Shown: positions 25,553-38,689 of the stretch, piece by piece
Layout of the letters: the number at the start of each line of letters is the position of its first letter
Position numbering within the stretch: position 1 is the stretch's first letter
Assembly (NCBI GenBank): GCA_023846275.1
Contig: CM043877.1
Span: forward strand, 17,404,607-17,468,606
Origin: Vanilla planifolia
Taxonomy: Eukaryota; Streptophyta; Magnoliopsida; Asparagales; Orchidaceae
Direction: 5' to 3'
Length of the DNA stretch: 64,000 nucleotides
Program-made: the position numbers and the translations under genes
Notes under the pieces: generated by a model
What the model saw: the letters and a program-made list of their open reading frames with translations, nothing else
What the model was told of the DNA's origin: nothing
The model's database searches: none

Positions 25553-28160
25553 CAAATATGTTTTGAGATATATCACATGTAAGATCTAAATCACATAAAT
25601 CAAAAATAAAAAAATAAATAATTAAAACTATAACAAAGTTTAAAATATAAAAAAATCATAACATTCTAAAACAATTATCTCAATCACAAAGAAATAAATA
25701 TACATATGCAATTTTTTATTTGTTTTCATTCATTTTTGTTAATATGGTCTTGCTTATAGACATTTGTTTTCATTCAAACTAAAACTTATAATAGTTATGT
25801 TGTTACTCTTATTCTCTTTTGGGATAGTCAATTAGTTTTATTTTTTTAGTTTACTTAATTATAATAAATATCTTATTTATTTATATTAATATCATATTTT
25901 TATTTATAATAATACTTAGTCTTTTAATGTATCTAATAGCTATATCTTTACAACAATCTCAATCACGATTATTAATAACTATCATAGTAGTACATCTCAA
26001 TCATGTGACACATTGGTTACTAACCACTATCATAAATAAAAATTTCAATCATGTGACATACTAGTTACTAGCTATATAGAATAGCACATTCTAATTAAAT
26101 AGTGCATTGGTCATTGAATTTATTTTAATTTATTTAACTTAAGTTTCACTTCTTAGTTCACATCTGCATATGTTTCAAAATTTTATAATAAACAACTAGA
26201 TAAATACAATTGAAACAACCATGACATAGTCATGCTTACATATTTCATAAACATGTATGTTATATTCATACAAATGGCATAAACTATTATGCTTGCATGT
26301 TCAATATCTCAAATTAGCATTTTTTGCATAGTTCTATAAATTTAATCATAATAGTAGTACCCTTCAATGCCGATAAGATTCTTACATTAGGTTATATAAA
26401 TATCATTTAATATTACATCAAATATATGCAAATAAATTATGTTAGAGTAATTCAATTTTATTTTGTTTTTCTTGTTCTTGACCCTTTGTTAGTCAATTTT
26501 ATGCTCTTCAAATTTGACATCAAATAGAAACCACTCAGTATCAAACATAAATTTTGTACAATTGTAATTTCATCTATCATATGTTCAAAAATGTGCAAAC
26601 TCAATTTCCTAATTGGAGAAAAATTTTCCTCTTATCTCCATTTTTTCTTCCCTTTTATTATTTACTTGATTTTTCCTTTTCCAAAAACACTTACTTTTTT
26701 ATCAGCATTTCTCTCTCTAATTTTTTTAATAGTCAAGTGAAAGTTTAATTAAGGCTTCATATTATGATCCTTGTCACAAATTAAGGAAATTCAATGTTAC
26801 ATATAAGAGAAACAGAAGAATTTTTAGATTTTTTTAGACTTAATGGAACTTTACATCAGCAAAATTATGTCCTCCTCAATTCCTTTAAGATTTTTAAAAG
26901 TGAATGTAGCTCTCACCATTACTAGAAGAAATTATGGCTTAAGTTCAACTAGCCATGTGAATTGAAGCAACCTTAATTTGCGCTCGAGGGAGAGTTGGAG
27001 TTGTAGTAGGGAAAAGGCCTTGTTAAGGGTGTGGTAAGTGTTTAGTTATCTAGATTATTTAATTTTGTAAGTTTTTTCTCATTTTTTTAACTTCAAATTC
27101 TTGTAATAATTCTATAATTACTTAGATTGAGAGAAAATGAATATTGTTTAGATTCATTTCAATGAGCTCTTTCAAATTATATATTTATTTTTTATATTTT
27201 GGAATACTTTATTTGTTAGTGATTTGATATTCTTTACAAGCAATCGTTATTTTCTGGCTTAGCGATTTAAGAATATAACATATATTCAAAGGTATATTAA
27301 TAAATAACAAAATTACAATAACAATACAACAAAAACAATGCTATTTAAGGCAGAATTTTGATGTCTAATGGATGCACCACATAAACATCTAATTGCCTCT
27401 TTACAAGGAGTATTGATTGACTATTTTAATAAATTATTATGTGAGCCAATCATGTGATCAAATATTTAATCAATTTAATCTAAACTATGTCATGTTGTTC
27501 AATTCCTAATTATATTGTTTAACTTCATCTTATAATCATTATTTTGGAGTTTCCTAGATATGCATTTTGTTACCCTTTCATCTACAACTTATATGTTTAA
27601 AGGAAGGGTACCACTCTTATGAGACATCATGCTCTTAATAAAAATAGTCAAATGCCTAAAACATCTTTACTTATCATTTCCTATGCTTTGTTAGACCATC
27701 CACTTAGGAGATTCATTCTCCATAAAGAATAATACAACTAAGCTATAATTTACATCCATTAAAAACAATATAATATAGTCGTTATCTTTTACTTTCTTCT
27801 ATTGCTCATCATGCTTTTATACTCCTTTATCAAGTTGTTGACCATCTTATGTGAACAAAGACCAATCAATGTTTTTGTATGACTAATTGGATGTCCCAAT
27901 CAATTCAAACTAAGCTAAATTAACCATTTTGATTTCATATTGGATGATTAGACAACTGTCCACATGTAATCTCTCTTCTGAGATCTTGTCAAGATGCTTT
28001 CTACCTTTAATCATCTATCTTTATTATGTCTTCTTCTTAACTTGAACTGCATTTAGAGAGCAATAGCAATATTCTTGAGGACTAACAATAAAAACAAGAC
28101 AAATATAACTAATTAGGATCACATCAGACAAATATAGCAGATTAGGACAGCTTGCTCTTT
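21724..28160. other. Long AT-rich intergenic stretch, no gene recognised
   Basis: About 6.4 kb with very low GC and no conserved frame on either strand. The part 22.3-23.3 kb is less AT-rich and has scattered 'gtatgat' words, but I could not name a family. A (TA)n tract lies at 25,500. The right end is the 3' flank of the serine acetyltransferase gene. Confidence 0.45.
25499..25549. repeat. (TA)n microsatellite, about 25 units
   Basis: An uninterrupted run of TA dinucleotides. Shorter TA runs are at 10472-10492 and 33071-33093. Confidence 0.95.
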
Positions 28161-28162
28161 TT

Positions 28163-28168
28163 TTTATT
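28163..28168 (-). terminator. Candidate poly(A) signal AATAAA of the SAT gene
   Basis: The plus strand reads tttatt, giving AATAAA in gene sense about 107 nt past the stop codon. That spacing is normal for a plant 3' UTR. In such AT-rich DNA the motif is common by chance. Confidence 0.4.
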
Positions 28169-28274
28169 AGTGTACAAAAATAAAGCCGCCGTTGTGTTCT
28201 ACAAGAACTCAAAGTCAAATTGAGCTCTCTACAATTGAGCCTAAAATCATTTTCTTAGCTTATGAATATTGTGG

Positions 28275-29309
28275 TTAGATAACGTAATCAGACCACGACG
28301 TATGGTCCATGGTAAAGCTGGGCAATTGTTGGAGCCGAACCGGGTTCTCCTTCCCACCAATAAGCCTGGCCGGATTCCCCACCGCGGTAGTCCTGTCTGG
28401 CACCTCCTTGAGCACCACCGACCCCGCACCCACCTTCGCTCCATTACCAATTCGCACGTTCCCAAGAATTTGCGTTCCCGCGCCAATCAAAACGCCATCA
28501 CCGATCTTTGGATGCCTATCGCCGGACTCCTTTCCTGTTCCCCCCAAAGTCACGTTATGGAGAATGGACACATTGTTGCCTATCACCGCAGTCTCCCCGA
28601 TCACTAAGCCGGTGGCGTGGTCCAAGAGAATCCCGACGCCAATTCGGGCTCCTGGATGGATGTCCACAGCGAATACCTCGGACGTCCGACTCTGGATCAG
28701 CAGCGCCGCCGCCAGCCTTCCGGAATTCCACAGACGGTGAGCCACACGGTGGGCCTGGCAGGCGAGAAAACCCTTGTAATACAAGAAGCAGTGCGCCATC
28801 TTCAAGCATGCCGGATCACGATCCTTCGCCGCATGGAGGTCGGCCCGAACGGCGTATCGAATTGTCAGGTCGTGAATTAGGACATCGAAGAAGAGATCGT
28901 GGAGATCGGAGGCCGAGAGGAGTCCGGGAATGCAGAGCTTGCTTGCGAGGTGGTCGGCAAGGGCGGATTCGAGGGAGTCGTGACGGAGGATGAGATCGGA
29001 GTAGAAGCTTGCAAGAATGGGCTCTGTCTCAGCGTCGGAAAGCGCCTCCGCACGGATCCGTGCCCACACATCGTCAACGTCCTCGCCGGAGTCGCCAGCA
29101 CAGTCGAGATCAGCGAATTCGCGGCAATTGTAAACGGCTCCCTCGATTCCGGATTGCGGAGGTTTATAGCAGAGATGAACGCTCGCGAACGATGCGGATT
29201 TGGTTCGGGAGCAATCGACGCAGGTGGCCATAAGGTGAGAAGAACTCCGACGATTCGGCGGTCGCACTGGAATGGAGACAACCGAAGCTGCGAGGATAGA
29301 TGCAGGCAT
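28275..29309 (-). CDS. SAT: Serine O-acetyltransferase (SERAT2 type), complete, intronless
   Basis: Transfers acetyl from acetyl-CoA to L-serine, giving O-acetylserine, the first step of cysteine synthesis; it pairs with O-acetylserine(thiol)lyase. The 344 residues comprise a Ser/Arg-containing N-terminus resembling an organelle presequence, the helical SAT domain (about 79-200) with RDPAC (Asp165), and the left-handed beta-helix (about 207-310) with LDHATG (Asp230, His231) and GDRHPKI (His266). These match catalytic Asp92, Asp157, His158 and His193 of E. coli CysE. The C-terminus WSDYVI with final Ile is the tail that binds the lyase. The start is ATG at 29309; in-frame codons just upstream are GTG. 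A second ATG at 29231 begins MATCVD, matching the SERAT2;1-like MATCID start, and would give a 318-residue form. The tail lacks about four residues between DHTS and WSDYVI compared with relatives I recall. Plastid or mitochondrial location is inferred. Confidence 0.95.
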   Translation of the reverse strand: MPASILAASVVSIPVRPPNRRSSSHLMATCVDCSRTKSASFASVHLCYKPPQSGIEGAVYNCREFADLDCAGDSGEDVDDVWARIRAEALSDAETEPILASFYSDLILRHDSLESALADHLASKLCIPGLLSASDLHDLFFDVLIHDLTIRYAVRADLHAAKDRDPACLKMAHCFLYYKGFLACQAHRVAHRLWNSGRLAAALLIQSRTSEVFAVDIHPGARIGVGILLDHATGLVIGETAVIGNNVSILHNVTLGGTGKESGDRHPKIGDGVLIGAGTQILGNVRIGNGAKVGAGSVVLKEVPDRTTAVGNPARLIGGKENPVRLQQLPSFTMDHTSWSDYVI

Positions 29310-29333
29310 GAAAACCACCACGACGAACCAGTG

Positions 29334-29340
29334 ATTTATA
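29334..29340 (-). promoter_or_regulatory. TATA box (TATAAAT) of the SAT gene
   Basis: The plus strand atttata reads TATAAAT in gene sense, 24 nt before the first ATG. Plant transcripts usually begin about 25-35 nt past the TATA, so transcripts from this site would start at or just after that ATG. Confidence 0.5.
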
Positions 29341-29344
29341 AGTG

Positions 29345-32300
29345 AGCATCGAGTGTAAGGATTGATTATTTATTTACTCGATTCGGCCGCGTCCAACAAG
29401 GCCGAAACTATGTGAACCGTCAAGGGAAACATGTCCTAATTCGAACCGCGTCAAAATTGTACATTAAAAAAAATAAAAGTTTTTTTTTATACAAAAATAC
29501 ATTTTTTCTTCGAATATGCTATTTTCGTCGAGGCAGCATCCTAAGATTTTACGTGACGTATGAGATGACGTGTCGAAGTGGCCGACGAAAAAAGCCAAAA
29601 AAGTCTTAACCTTTTGACCGATATTAATTGTTTTCGTTATCCCAAGCGTCAGTGATGACCGAAATATTTTTGACTCTAGTGTACATTTATTTAAACATAT
29701 GAAAATATAACAATATTAAATTTGAATTATAAATATTAAAAAATATTTTCTCCAACACAGAACTGCCAAGGAACTCCATATGGATTTAAATTAATGAAGT
29801 TATAATAATCAACTGAATAAAAGTGTTATTATAGTAAATATTTTTTTTTATTGTTGATAATAAATTTGTCCATCACAGTGTAGTTATTAGATTACTTGAA
29901 TTAAATTTTAAATTAATAAAATTACATAGTTATGAAATAATTAAAATATAAAGATAAGATTTTAACGTGAAAATTATCTAAATAATTGAAGACTATGCCA
30001 ATTATGCTCTTAGAACAACATTGTAATATGTTTTAGTGGATCTATCTAAAATAAAAAATAAAAAAATAAATGAAGTAAATCTCTTAAAAAATAACTATAT
30101 AATTTAATCTTACAATCAATCTTATTATCTTCTTTGTATCAAAAAGTTTATTTTATAATTAATGAAAATTTTATTTAATGCTTCAAATTAGTGACAAATC
30201 AACTTCTAAAATAACAAAATCAATTAATTATTTTTTATTGAGTATTTAAACTTACAAATTAATATTATATTATGAACAATTATACCATAAATGATATATA
30301 TTAAATATCACTACCTTAGCGGCTAGCTTCTCTTACGCCTAAGCCATATATGCCAATCCCTTTTATAGAGCCACTTCATTTACACAATCCCTTGAAGCGA
30401 CAATTCTTTTTCATTAAAACGATTTCAACATAACCAATCAAGAGTATTATATCACTTTCGAGATTAACAATAATTTATGAGCTTAATAGTTGTGACTATC
30501 TATGTTGGATCATTAACACAATATTATAAATGATATATAAAATTCATAAATATTTTATCCAACATAAGAATCCATCTCTTGCTCTTTAGAAAAAATTCAC
30601 TAAAATTTGTTTATTGCATCATAACTATTAAATTAGTTGAATTGAAATTTAGGTTGATTAAGTTTGTCTTCAAAAAGTAATTAAATTAATTGAAAAGAAT
30701 TGAGTGAGTTTACCCCTAGATCATTAAATAAAAATATAATTAAAATAAAATAATTTTTTTATAAAAAATAGATGTTCAATTGGTTAACAATTTAATAAAA
30801 TTTTAAGATTATGAATCATTTATAAAATTTAGACTGAGAGAATAAAAATTAAAATATATATATAAATTGAAGGAATATTATTTTAGTCAAGTATATGTAA
30901 GGAGAATTTATTTTTAATTATTTTGCATGTTCTTTTTATAAATATTTTAACTTTTTATCAATTTTCTTAAAGATTTTACCATCATTAAAAGGAAAAGATT
31001 ATTGTATTATTGACCCTTACTCACGATACTTTGTTTAATGATTACAAATCTTAAGTAATTTTAATTAATTTGTTTAAATAAATTTTAAAATTTTAGATAA
31101 ATAATACTCATATTCATGGGATAATTTAAAAAAAGATAAGTAAATATCAAATCCTATGAAGATTATCTTGGTTAGAGTGACAAACTATTAAAAGATATAT
31201 TTTGAATTTAATTTTAGATATTTTAATCTCGTTTTAATTAGAATATTAAACTTGATCAAAATATTTATTACAAAACATAAAAATTTAATTTCAATTAAAT
31301 TAATCATCTTAAAAGAATATTAAGTTCTAAAAAACTTAATTTATCTTTTTTAATTATCTTGATCATCATTTTACTTTAATCATATCTTTGAAAATCTTAA
31401 TTAATCTATTGCAAAAATTATGTAGTATTAATTAGTAAAAAAGTTCCAACTCACATAACTTGTGAGTGGTTTTAGTCAAAAAATCAATATTGTAAACCTA
31501 GATTGTAGTGAGTCAAATTGGGTAAATAATCTCCCATTCATAAATCCAATAACAATGCATCATTAGCCACACGAGTTGTGGCTTCCTAAGCAAACCAAGG
31601 GGCAACCGACCCCTAATAGGCTACCTTAGGTGATCACATAATGATTTAAAAACAAAATATCCTCATTCTACTCTACAATGTGGGACTAAACCAAAGCCTT
31701 CTTTTCATACAACATGCTTCCAAATTATAGGAGTATCTAAAACTATTCGATCACACAATTTCGTGATCAAACAATCTTGACCTCAACCAATTTTTATAAT
31801 TTCTAATTATATCCTCTGTTCGATTGTGTCATTTTGTGATCATATTGTCCATACTTATGTTTTACTTAGGATTTAAATCCAATAATCTGATCCTGTTTTA
31901 GATCTAACAGTCTAGATCAAAGCTTATATCTAAACAGTAATAGTTTAATGTCATCCATTTAATCGTACAGTTTTCATGATAGAATGGTCCCAGAGTGTTC
32001 CAATTGAATGAATTTCTTGAAATGGCTATTTTAGTCATTATTTCAAGTTGTTGTAATTTTTAATTAAATAATTTCAAAAAATTTGAAATACAAAACTTGA
32101 GGGAACAATAATGACAAATTGGTATGTTTATTAAGTATTTTTAGCTATTAGAAAACATCTATAAATTAAAGAATTTTTTAATAAAATAGATTGATAAATT
32201 TTTACTTAATTTGAAAAAAAATTTCCAAACCACTACATTCAAGTCATTAATAGCTTGTGTTCATCATCACTTCTATATATTGCAACCTTTAGTGGTTAGA

Positions 32301-32450
32301 TTATTAAATTCAACTTTTTTTCAAATCAATTAAGTAATCAATTTTCTTTATTATTAATTGATTTATTTAAAATACTTGTATATTATAAACTTTTCATCAT
32401 GCATAAGATTTTGTTCATATTAATTTTATGCTGCTAAATGTCTTATTCTA
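29345..32450. other. Upstream flank of SAT and AT-rich intergenic stretch
   Basis: The first 300 bp have raised GC and are the probable SAT promoter region. The remainder is AT-rich without recognisable coding or transposon motifs. Confidence 0.45.
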
Positions 32451-32459
32451 TTGTCATTT

Positions 32460-32850
32460 CATTGTAAGACCGCTGTTGCACGTCCCATTTATTTCATTGT
32501 AAGGCCCTCATTATTATGAGGGTTTAGTCTACCCTCTTATGGCAAAAGGCTTATATTTAGGTTTTGGTTTTACCTAGCTTTTGTCGAGCATGGATATAGG
32601 CTTGTGTTTAAGCCGAACCACCTAAAAATTGTCGCAATATATTTTTAATTCTTGTTGATTTTTTGTTACACAATTTTTATAAAAAATTATTATTAGTAAA
32701 AAAATTAATATGTTTTTATTTAAAATTATTTTTAAAATTTTATTAAAGTAATTAAAATTATTTTAAAAATATTTTCTTAAAATTTTTTAATAAACTAAAA
32801 TTTTTATTTCTAGCAATTCACCCCCTTCTTTTTGAACTACAATTGAATAG
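32460..32850. repeat. Possible LTR 3'-end remnant
   Basis: The words 'agccgaaccacctaaaaattg' near 32,612 and 'gcaattcacccccttctttttg' near 32,813 resemble LTR-end and junction sequence I associate with plant Ty1/copia-type elements. No partner LTR, ends or coding part was found, so this is only a suggestion. Confidence 0.25.
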
Positions 32851-33070
32851 TTACTTGACATTGTCCAACTTCATTATTGTGCATCGATGCTGATTGCCAT
32901 AGTTTTGTATCAATTAATTGGTGTCACCTTAATGCTTCCAATTTTGCACGCTTCATTTACTAACTTCTATTGGCAACCAGATATAGCTGCCAACTATGAT
33001 AGCTCAAATTTTTAATTAGATAATATAATATGACAAACACATATATTTGAGTATAAATAGTGATATTTTG

Positions 33071-33093
33071 ATATATATATATATATATATATA
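33071..33093. repeat. (TA)n microsatellite
   Basis: An uninterrupted AT-dinucleotide run. Confidence 0.9.
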
Positions 33094-33867
33094 CAAAGAT
33101 ATTTTAACATTTTTTAGAGGTATATCTCAAAATTATGGTTTCAACGTACCATTGAGAATGACTTTTAACAAAACATTATTGATATGCAATTTATATTTTT
33201 AAAATTCAATTAAAAATATTATGATATTCTCTTAGCTAAATAAAAATTAAAGAATCTTTCATTTAAAGGAATGTTAGGAGAGTAATAAACTTATAATGAT
33301 AATGGTAAAATGGTTATTTACCCTTCACCACTATCTTCAGTTAAATGTTGAAGATAAAGATTCAACAAATGTTGTTGCTTATTTGGGAGTTCAACTAAAT
33401 AGGAAAAAGAGGGAGACGAGGGAGAGAAAAAGATATTTTAACGAACTATAATTGTAATAAAATAAATAGCAACTAACTCGTCTCAATGAACTATATTCAG
33501 TGGTATACTTATTTTTTAAATATTAAATACTTGGAAAAATGACAATTTATGAGAGGAAGCCTAAAATTTTTATTGTAATGAATTTTATTAAAAATAAAAG
33601 TTCAAATTTCTTTAATCAAATCACTATAATTATAATCTTAAACATAAATAAATTACAATTAAAATACATTGGTATAAAACAAAAATTCAAGTTATTACAA
33701 TCTACTTATATTAAGAAAATTTTTCCTCAAAATTTAAAATAGTTCTAAGTATTGATTTCTCATAATGACTTCAATTTTGTGGGTCACTCTGACTTTTTAG
33801 TTTAATTATGCCATAGCACTTTAATAATAAGAAGTACTTCATTTCTTAATGCTTTATTCTGTATAGA

Positions 33868-34900
33868 TCATAATTTGTTTCCTACCTGGCCAAAATGAAT
33901 TACACCTTGCACAAGACTAACATTGATAAAGACATGCTTATCATTGTAGACATTCAAATTCTTTTCATGTATAACATGATTAGTTTTAATTCTTTCTTTA
34001 TTTAACTTTACTTTTTTGTTAGCTTTATTTGTAATATTTGGCTTCATCAATTCTACTCATTATCTTTGAATCAAAACAAAGAACGACATTTTCTTTTATA
34101 TAGAGTCTTATGGAAAGCCTTCTTCATGTTATCTTGAAAAAAATATTATTATATTCAAACTCAATTAAAAGAAAATGACTTCCTCAATATGCTAAAAAAT
34201 CAAGCACCATAATCTTAGCAAATCTTTTAAAATCTAAATCGTTCTTTTAGATTATCTATTGATTTCAAAATGAGATTTTTGAATTTCTATAAGAAATAAT
34301 GAAATTTAATATTCTATGGAGTTTCATAATTTATTGTACATAAATGTAGGTTAATAACATAATTATTTATAATAAACTCTTGTTGTCATTCAAGAATTAA
34401 TGAGGGTTGCACTAACTTACTCAATATGTGTTGTTCATTTCTCACATATTGTCAGACAATATATTTCTAGAACCAAATTTGTCATATCATTTTTAAACTC
34501 AAGCCACCAATACCTCTGTTTGAACTCATGATACTTTTTCTTACCACTTAAATGAACAAAATATCTAGAGACATATGCTTCTTTCAAAAAATCTATCATA
34601 ATTGTTAGTATTAAAAAATGCACAACTTGCCTTGAAAATGCAACACCTTAATATCAACAACTACAAAAATTAGATTTGGTGGATAAGTGATGTAGCATCA
34701 AAACATTTTTTTATTTCTCTTAAAATTTCAATCAATTCATTTTGAAGGTTACCAATCTTTCATCAACTTGAGCTAACTTCAAATTATTTCATGCCTTTTT
34801 GCTTTTGGTGTCAATCAATATATTTGCTTCATATGACAATAAGCAATTTCTAGATCATAAGGTTTTAGAAATTCAAGCCATCTTAATAAGTCACATAACA
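33868..34900 (-). mobile_element. Ty3/gypsy relic: RNase H end, integrase zinc finger and integrase C-terminus
   Basis: The minus strand gives, in order, RNase H tail 'RWLEFLKPYDLEI' (34,830-34,870; the RWL.LL..YD..I motif before 'ADALSR') and then an open 62-codon segment at 34,435-34,623. That segment contains 'FVHLSGKKKYHEFKQRYWW' and 'CLTI', matching the integrase HHCC finger (HPG..K.Y..L...YWWPGM, C..C). At 33,900-33,990 'DKHVFINVSLVQGVIHFG' corresponds to the integrase C-terminal 'GD.VFLKVSP..GV.RFG'. The catalytic core between them is too decayed to read. RT and gag were not found at the expected higher coordinates, so the copy is truncated or internally deleted. Confidence 0.72.
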
Positions 34901-37900
34901 GGATTATACACTTATTTTTTGTCTTAAAATTTTATATTTCTTAGCTTTATCTTAATTGCTTCCCCTAACCAAGATCACTTGATGAATAGATTTAGCTAAT
35001 AATTTGACTTCATCCTAATTTCACATTTCAAAAGAGGAATGAGTTGAGATTTAAAAGCTCTCTAGATTATCTTTTGAACACTATACATCAAATAATCCTA
35101 ACAAGCTTAAGCTCTTATGCTCTCTATAACATTGGATAATTACTAGGTGATGCTATTCAAAACAAAACTTTACTTCATTTATATAGAAAGCTTGGCCACA
35201 AACTAATTATAAATGTAATAATCTTTTCCGCATCATTTGAGATCCATGCTATTTACTCTCTTTTCTAGATGGCTACTCAAAATCTCTTAACACTTCACCT
35301 TACATGCATTAGATTCAAGTACTACTGACATGTCTAAAAATATGATTTTTCATTTTTTTTAATTTGCCAACATTGACATTTGCATCTTAATTTCTTAATG
35401 TCATTTTTGCATCCCCTCTTCAATCATATTCTTGTTTGCATATTTTGCAATCACATTTTGCATCTTTGGATATTTCTTTTGAACAATCACTAAATGACTT
35501 GGTGATATTAATTTTGTTTAGTCCCCTAAATGAAAATACTCTTTTACAATCCTTTTCTCCATTACTTTCATAATAAGCTATCTCTCTAAATTTTCTTCTT
35601 TATTAGACAACCTTTTATGAAAATAATATAGCTTGACATCTAGTTTGTTTATCTAATCATTTAGTCAAAATAAATTGTAACCTTCAATTAGTAAAAGGAT
35701 GAATTTTTTACTTTTTTTTCATGTTCCTATCAACATTTATTATAGAATAATTATAGTTATTTTCATTCAACTCATATTATAAACTTTGTAAAGAGTATCA
35801 TATATCATAAACCGCTTATAAACCTTCTATGATCATCCAATCAAAATTCTTTACAACCATAACATGATGCTAGATGGGTGTTGTAAATGTTATGGGTAGC
35901 TTAATGATTGACTTGCACGTATTAGAAAGAAAGAAAGTACATAAGATAAGCATAATAAACCTAAAAAAAGTAACATAAAGGAGATGCTCATCCAAGACAA
36001 TCTTAGTCAAGAGAAGACTGAGAGTCACATAGAAGTCACTTTATATGCTAAGTCCATGACCTCTTCAATGACATAAAGATGAGATGCTTGGAGAGTGGTT
36101 TGATAAATCAATATCATGAGCAAGAAAATAACAAAGTAAAGGTCACATAGTCATAGATTTAAAGCACTTAAAAAACTTTACTAAGCCTTGAGAAAAATTG
36201 GAATAACAAATGACTTGTAAAGGCAATCTAAACATTTATGAAAAGCTTACTAAAAAAAGTAAAAAAAGAAGATGATATGCCAATCTAAGTAAGCTTAAGT
36301 TGCAAAGTAAAAGGGGAACATTGTTATGAAAGGAAATAGTGAAGTAAGAAATCAGTACAGTGGATGAATCATTAAGTAGTGGTCGTAGAACGAAGTTGTC
36401 GTAGATAAACTAACATGATGTTCGACCGCTTGGGCATCGCATGCCTCCTTCCAGTATGGATCTTTGATAAATTAGCATGTCAGAATTATTTTTGCAATCA
36501 ACCCTAAACTTCAACAAAATATAAGAAAAGTAAAAATTTTACTCATTCAAAGGTTATAATTTTGAGTAGGTCTTCCATTTTTAATGAGAGCCTAAACACA
36601 AAATAAAAAATAAAAAATATTATAAAAAATTATGGTCAAAATCTATTTACAAACATCATTTTGAAAAGCTATATTTTTTTATTTATTGAAAGGATGTTGT
36701 TAAGCTAGTACTAAACAAAAACTTTTTGAAAAGCTGTTGTTTTAGTACAAAAGTTATGCAATCAAAGCTTTTGCCAAATAGTTTTGTGAAAAGCTACATT
36801 TTATGTGCTTCATTAACCAGGTTTGTGGGGGTCATCACTGGTCAGATCCAGGATGATGAGTCAAATCTAGGTTGATGGGTCACAAAGTAGGTTGGTGAGT
36901 CTACTCAATGTCGATAGTGTTGCGGGTTAGATATAATGTTGTGTTGTGGATCAAGTTGGCAAGTTGGCACAATGAAGGTGAGTCATAAGTTCGTGTGTCA
37001 CAGAGAGAGTTGGTGTGTCGATGTATTGTCGTGAATTGGAGTCAAGTCAACATGATGTGAATTTTGTTAACAGGTTGGAGTGGCTCTAGTGGATCACTCG
37101 TGGGTTGTGTGAAGATGCAATCCAGATAGGACTTGGAAGACTCGTTTATTGAACTTTTTCTATTGAATGTGGTTTGAGTTAGCTAGTCAGGTTGGGTCAG
37201 CCAATAGTGAGCATGAAGCCAATGAAATAAAGCCCAATGAGCCATTTTTTCTTTTGAAGTTTTTGTCACAAATTTTGAACTTAAAGTATACTTTTATGTC
37301 TCGTATGAACTTTGCATATGAAGAATATATATCTTAATTATCCTAAGGTACTGACACATGTTTGCCTAACTCTTGAATGTTAAGAATCTTTATGGATGTC
37401 CTCATCATAACATCTCTAATGCTCTTTCCTACCAAGGAACCCCCTTCTTAGATGCATGTACAACAATTGGAACGTTGGATGCTTTCTTTCTAATTACCAT
37501 AATAATTGCACCACTATTAATTCTTATTTTTGATTTGTTAAACTCTATCTTTACAAACCTTATCTTGCCAATGCCTTAAATATGTTTCGAAAAAAAGGGA
37601 ACATTATTCTTACCTTCTTACAAATCATCTTGTCCAATCACAACTATGATTTATATTTCATTTATCTCTTATTACCTTCTTTCCTAATTGAAAATGGTAA
37701 TGTATACATGCAATGCATGTGTCCTCATTCATGAAAACCTCTAAAGTTATCAACTCTAGACTCTTATGGTTTTATTTCTTAAATAATACAACTTCTCTAT
37801 GATTTACAACAACTTTTCAAAGTTGTCGATCATTTTGACACCATAATGTCAAGTGTCACTTAAAATTACTTTTTAATGTCATTTATAATTGTTTTTAGAT

Positions 37901-38685
37901 TAATAAAATTAGAGTTAAATATAGTTAGAAGTCGTCAATGACTAACTAAGTAAGAAATGATGGTTAAAACTAACTCTTAGTCATTTTCATATTATCTATT
38001 CTTCAAGTTATGATTAGGAAAGTTCTAAACTTCAGAATCAAACTACTATAGTCTCCCTTAAAATGGTACATTTTTTCTCAATATATATAATAATATTTCA
38101 TTAAACTTTTTATTATAAATAAATGCTACATTTGTTTTTAGCCACAACTCAACATACCAAACTAGAAAATCAAAAATAATATCAAAGAATGCAACCACAA
38201 AAAAAGTCTAACAAAAATTTGCATATAATATCTCAAAGATTGCAATGTATATATTCACATATTATTTACTTTTTTACCCACTCTTTGGTAGTTTACTCAT
38301 GCACAACTAGATACCTTTATTAAGTGTAAATCTATGTTATGCATTGCAATGTAAGTAAGAGAGTGAGAATAACAAGCTCAACATATAAACTAATAACTAA
38401 AGTAAAACAAATGCAAATGTAATAAAAGAAATGTAACATGAATATGAAGTACTTCGATAAAAGCATGACATTTAAAAGAAATCATGTCTCTCCAATATTA
38501 TAGAAAAATCACAAAATTTTAATTATGCATATTCACATAAACATTTGATATGCCAAGATGTAATAGCATTTTCTTAGTATATTATTTTTAATCATATTCT
38601 TTACCTAATACTTTATGTTATACTCATACTGTCTTAGTCAATTTTAATTTTATTGGGCCTTGCTCTTCCCAAATGACCCATATCT
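34901..38685. other. AT-rich stretch, no gene recognised
   Basis: No conserved reading frame. At 36,820-37,160 a GT-rich patch has many 'ggttggtgagtc'/'gatgggtc' words and somewhat higher GC. It looks like the body of an unassigned LTR or minisatellite-like repeat. Confidence 0.4.
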
Positions 38686-38689
38686 TAAA

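Noticed and set aside
29307..29321. Start of SAT four codons further upstream
   Set aside because: The codon at 29321 is GTG, which is not a normal plant start; the first ATG in frame is at 29309.
28269..29345. Several long open frames on the plus strand and in other minus frames over the SAT gene
   Set aside because: They are shadows of the GC-rich serine acetyltransferase coding sequence and have no family resemblance.
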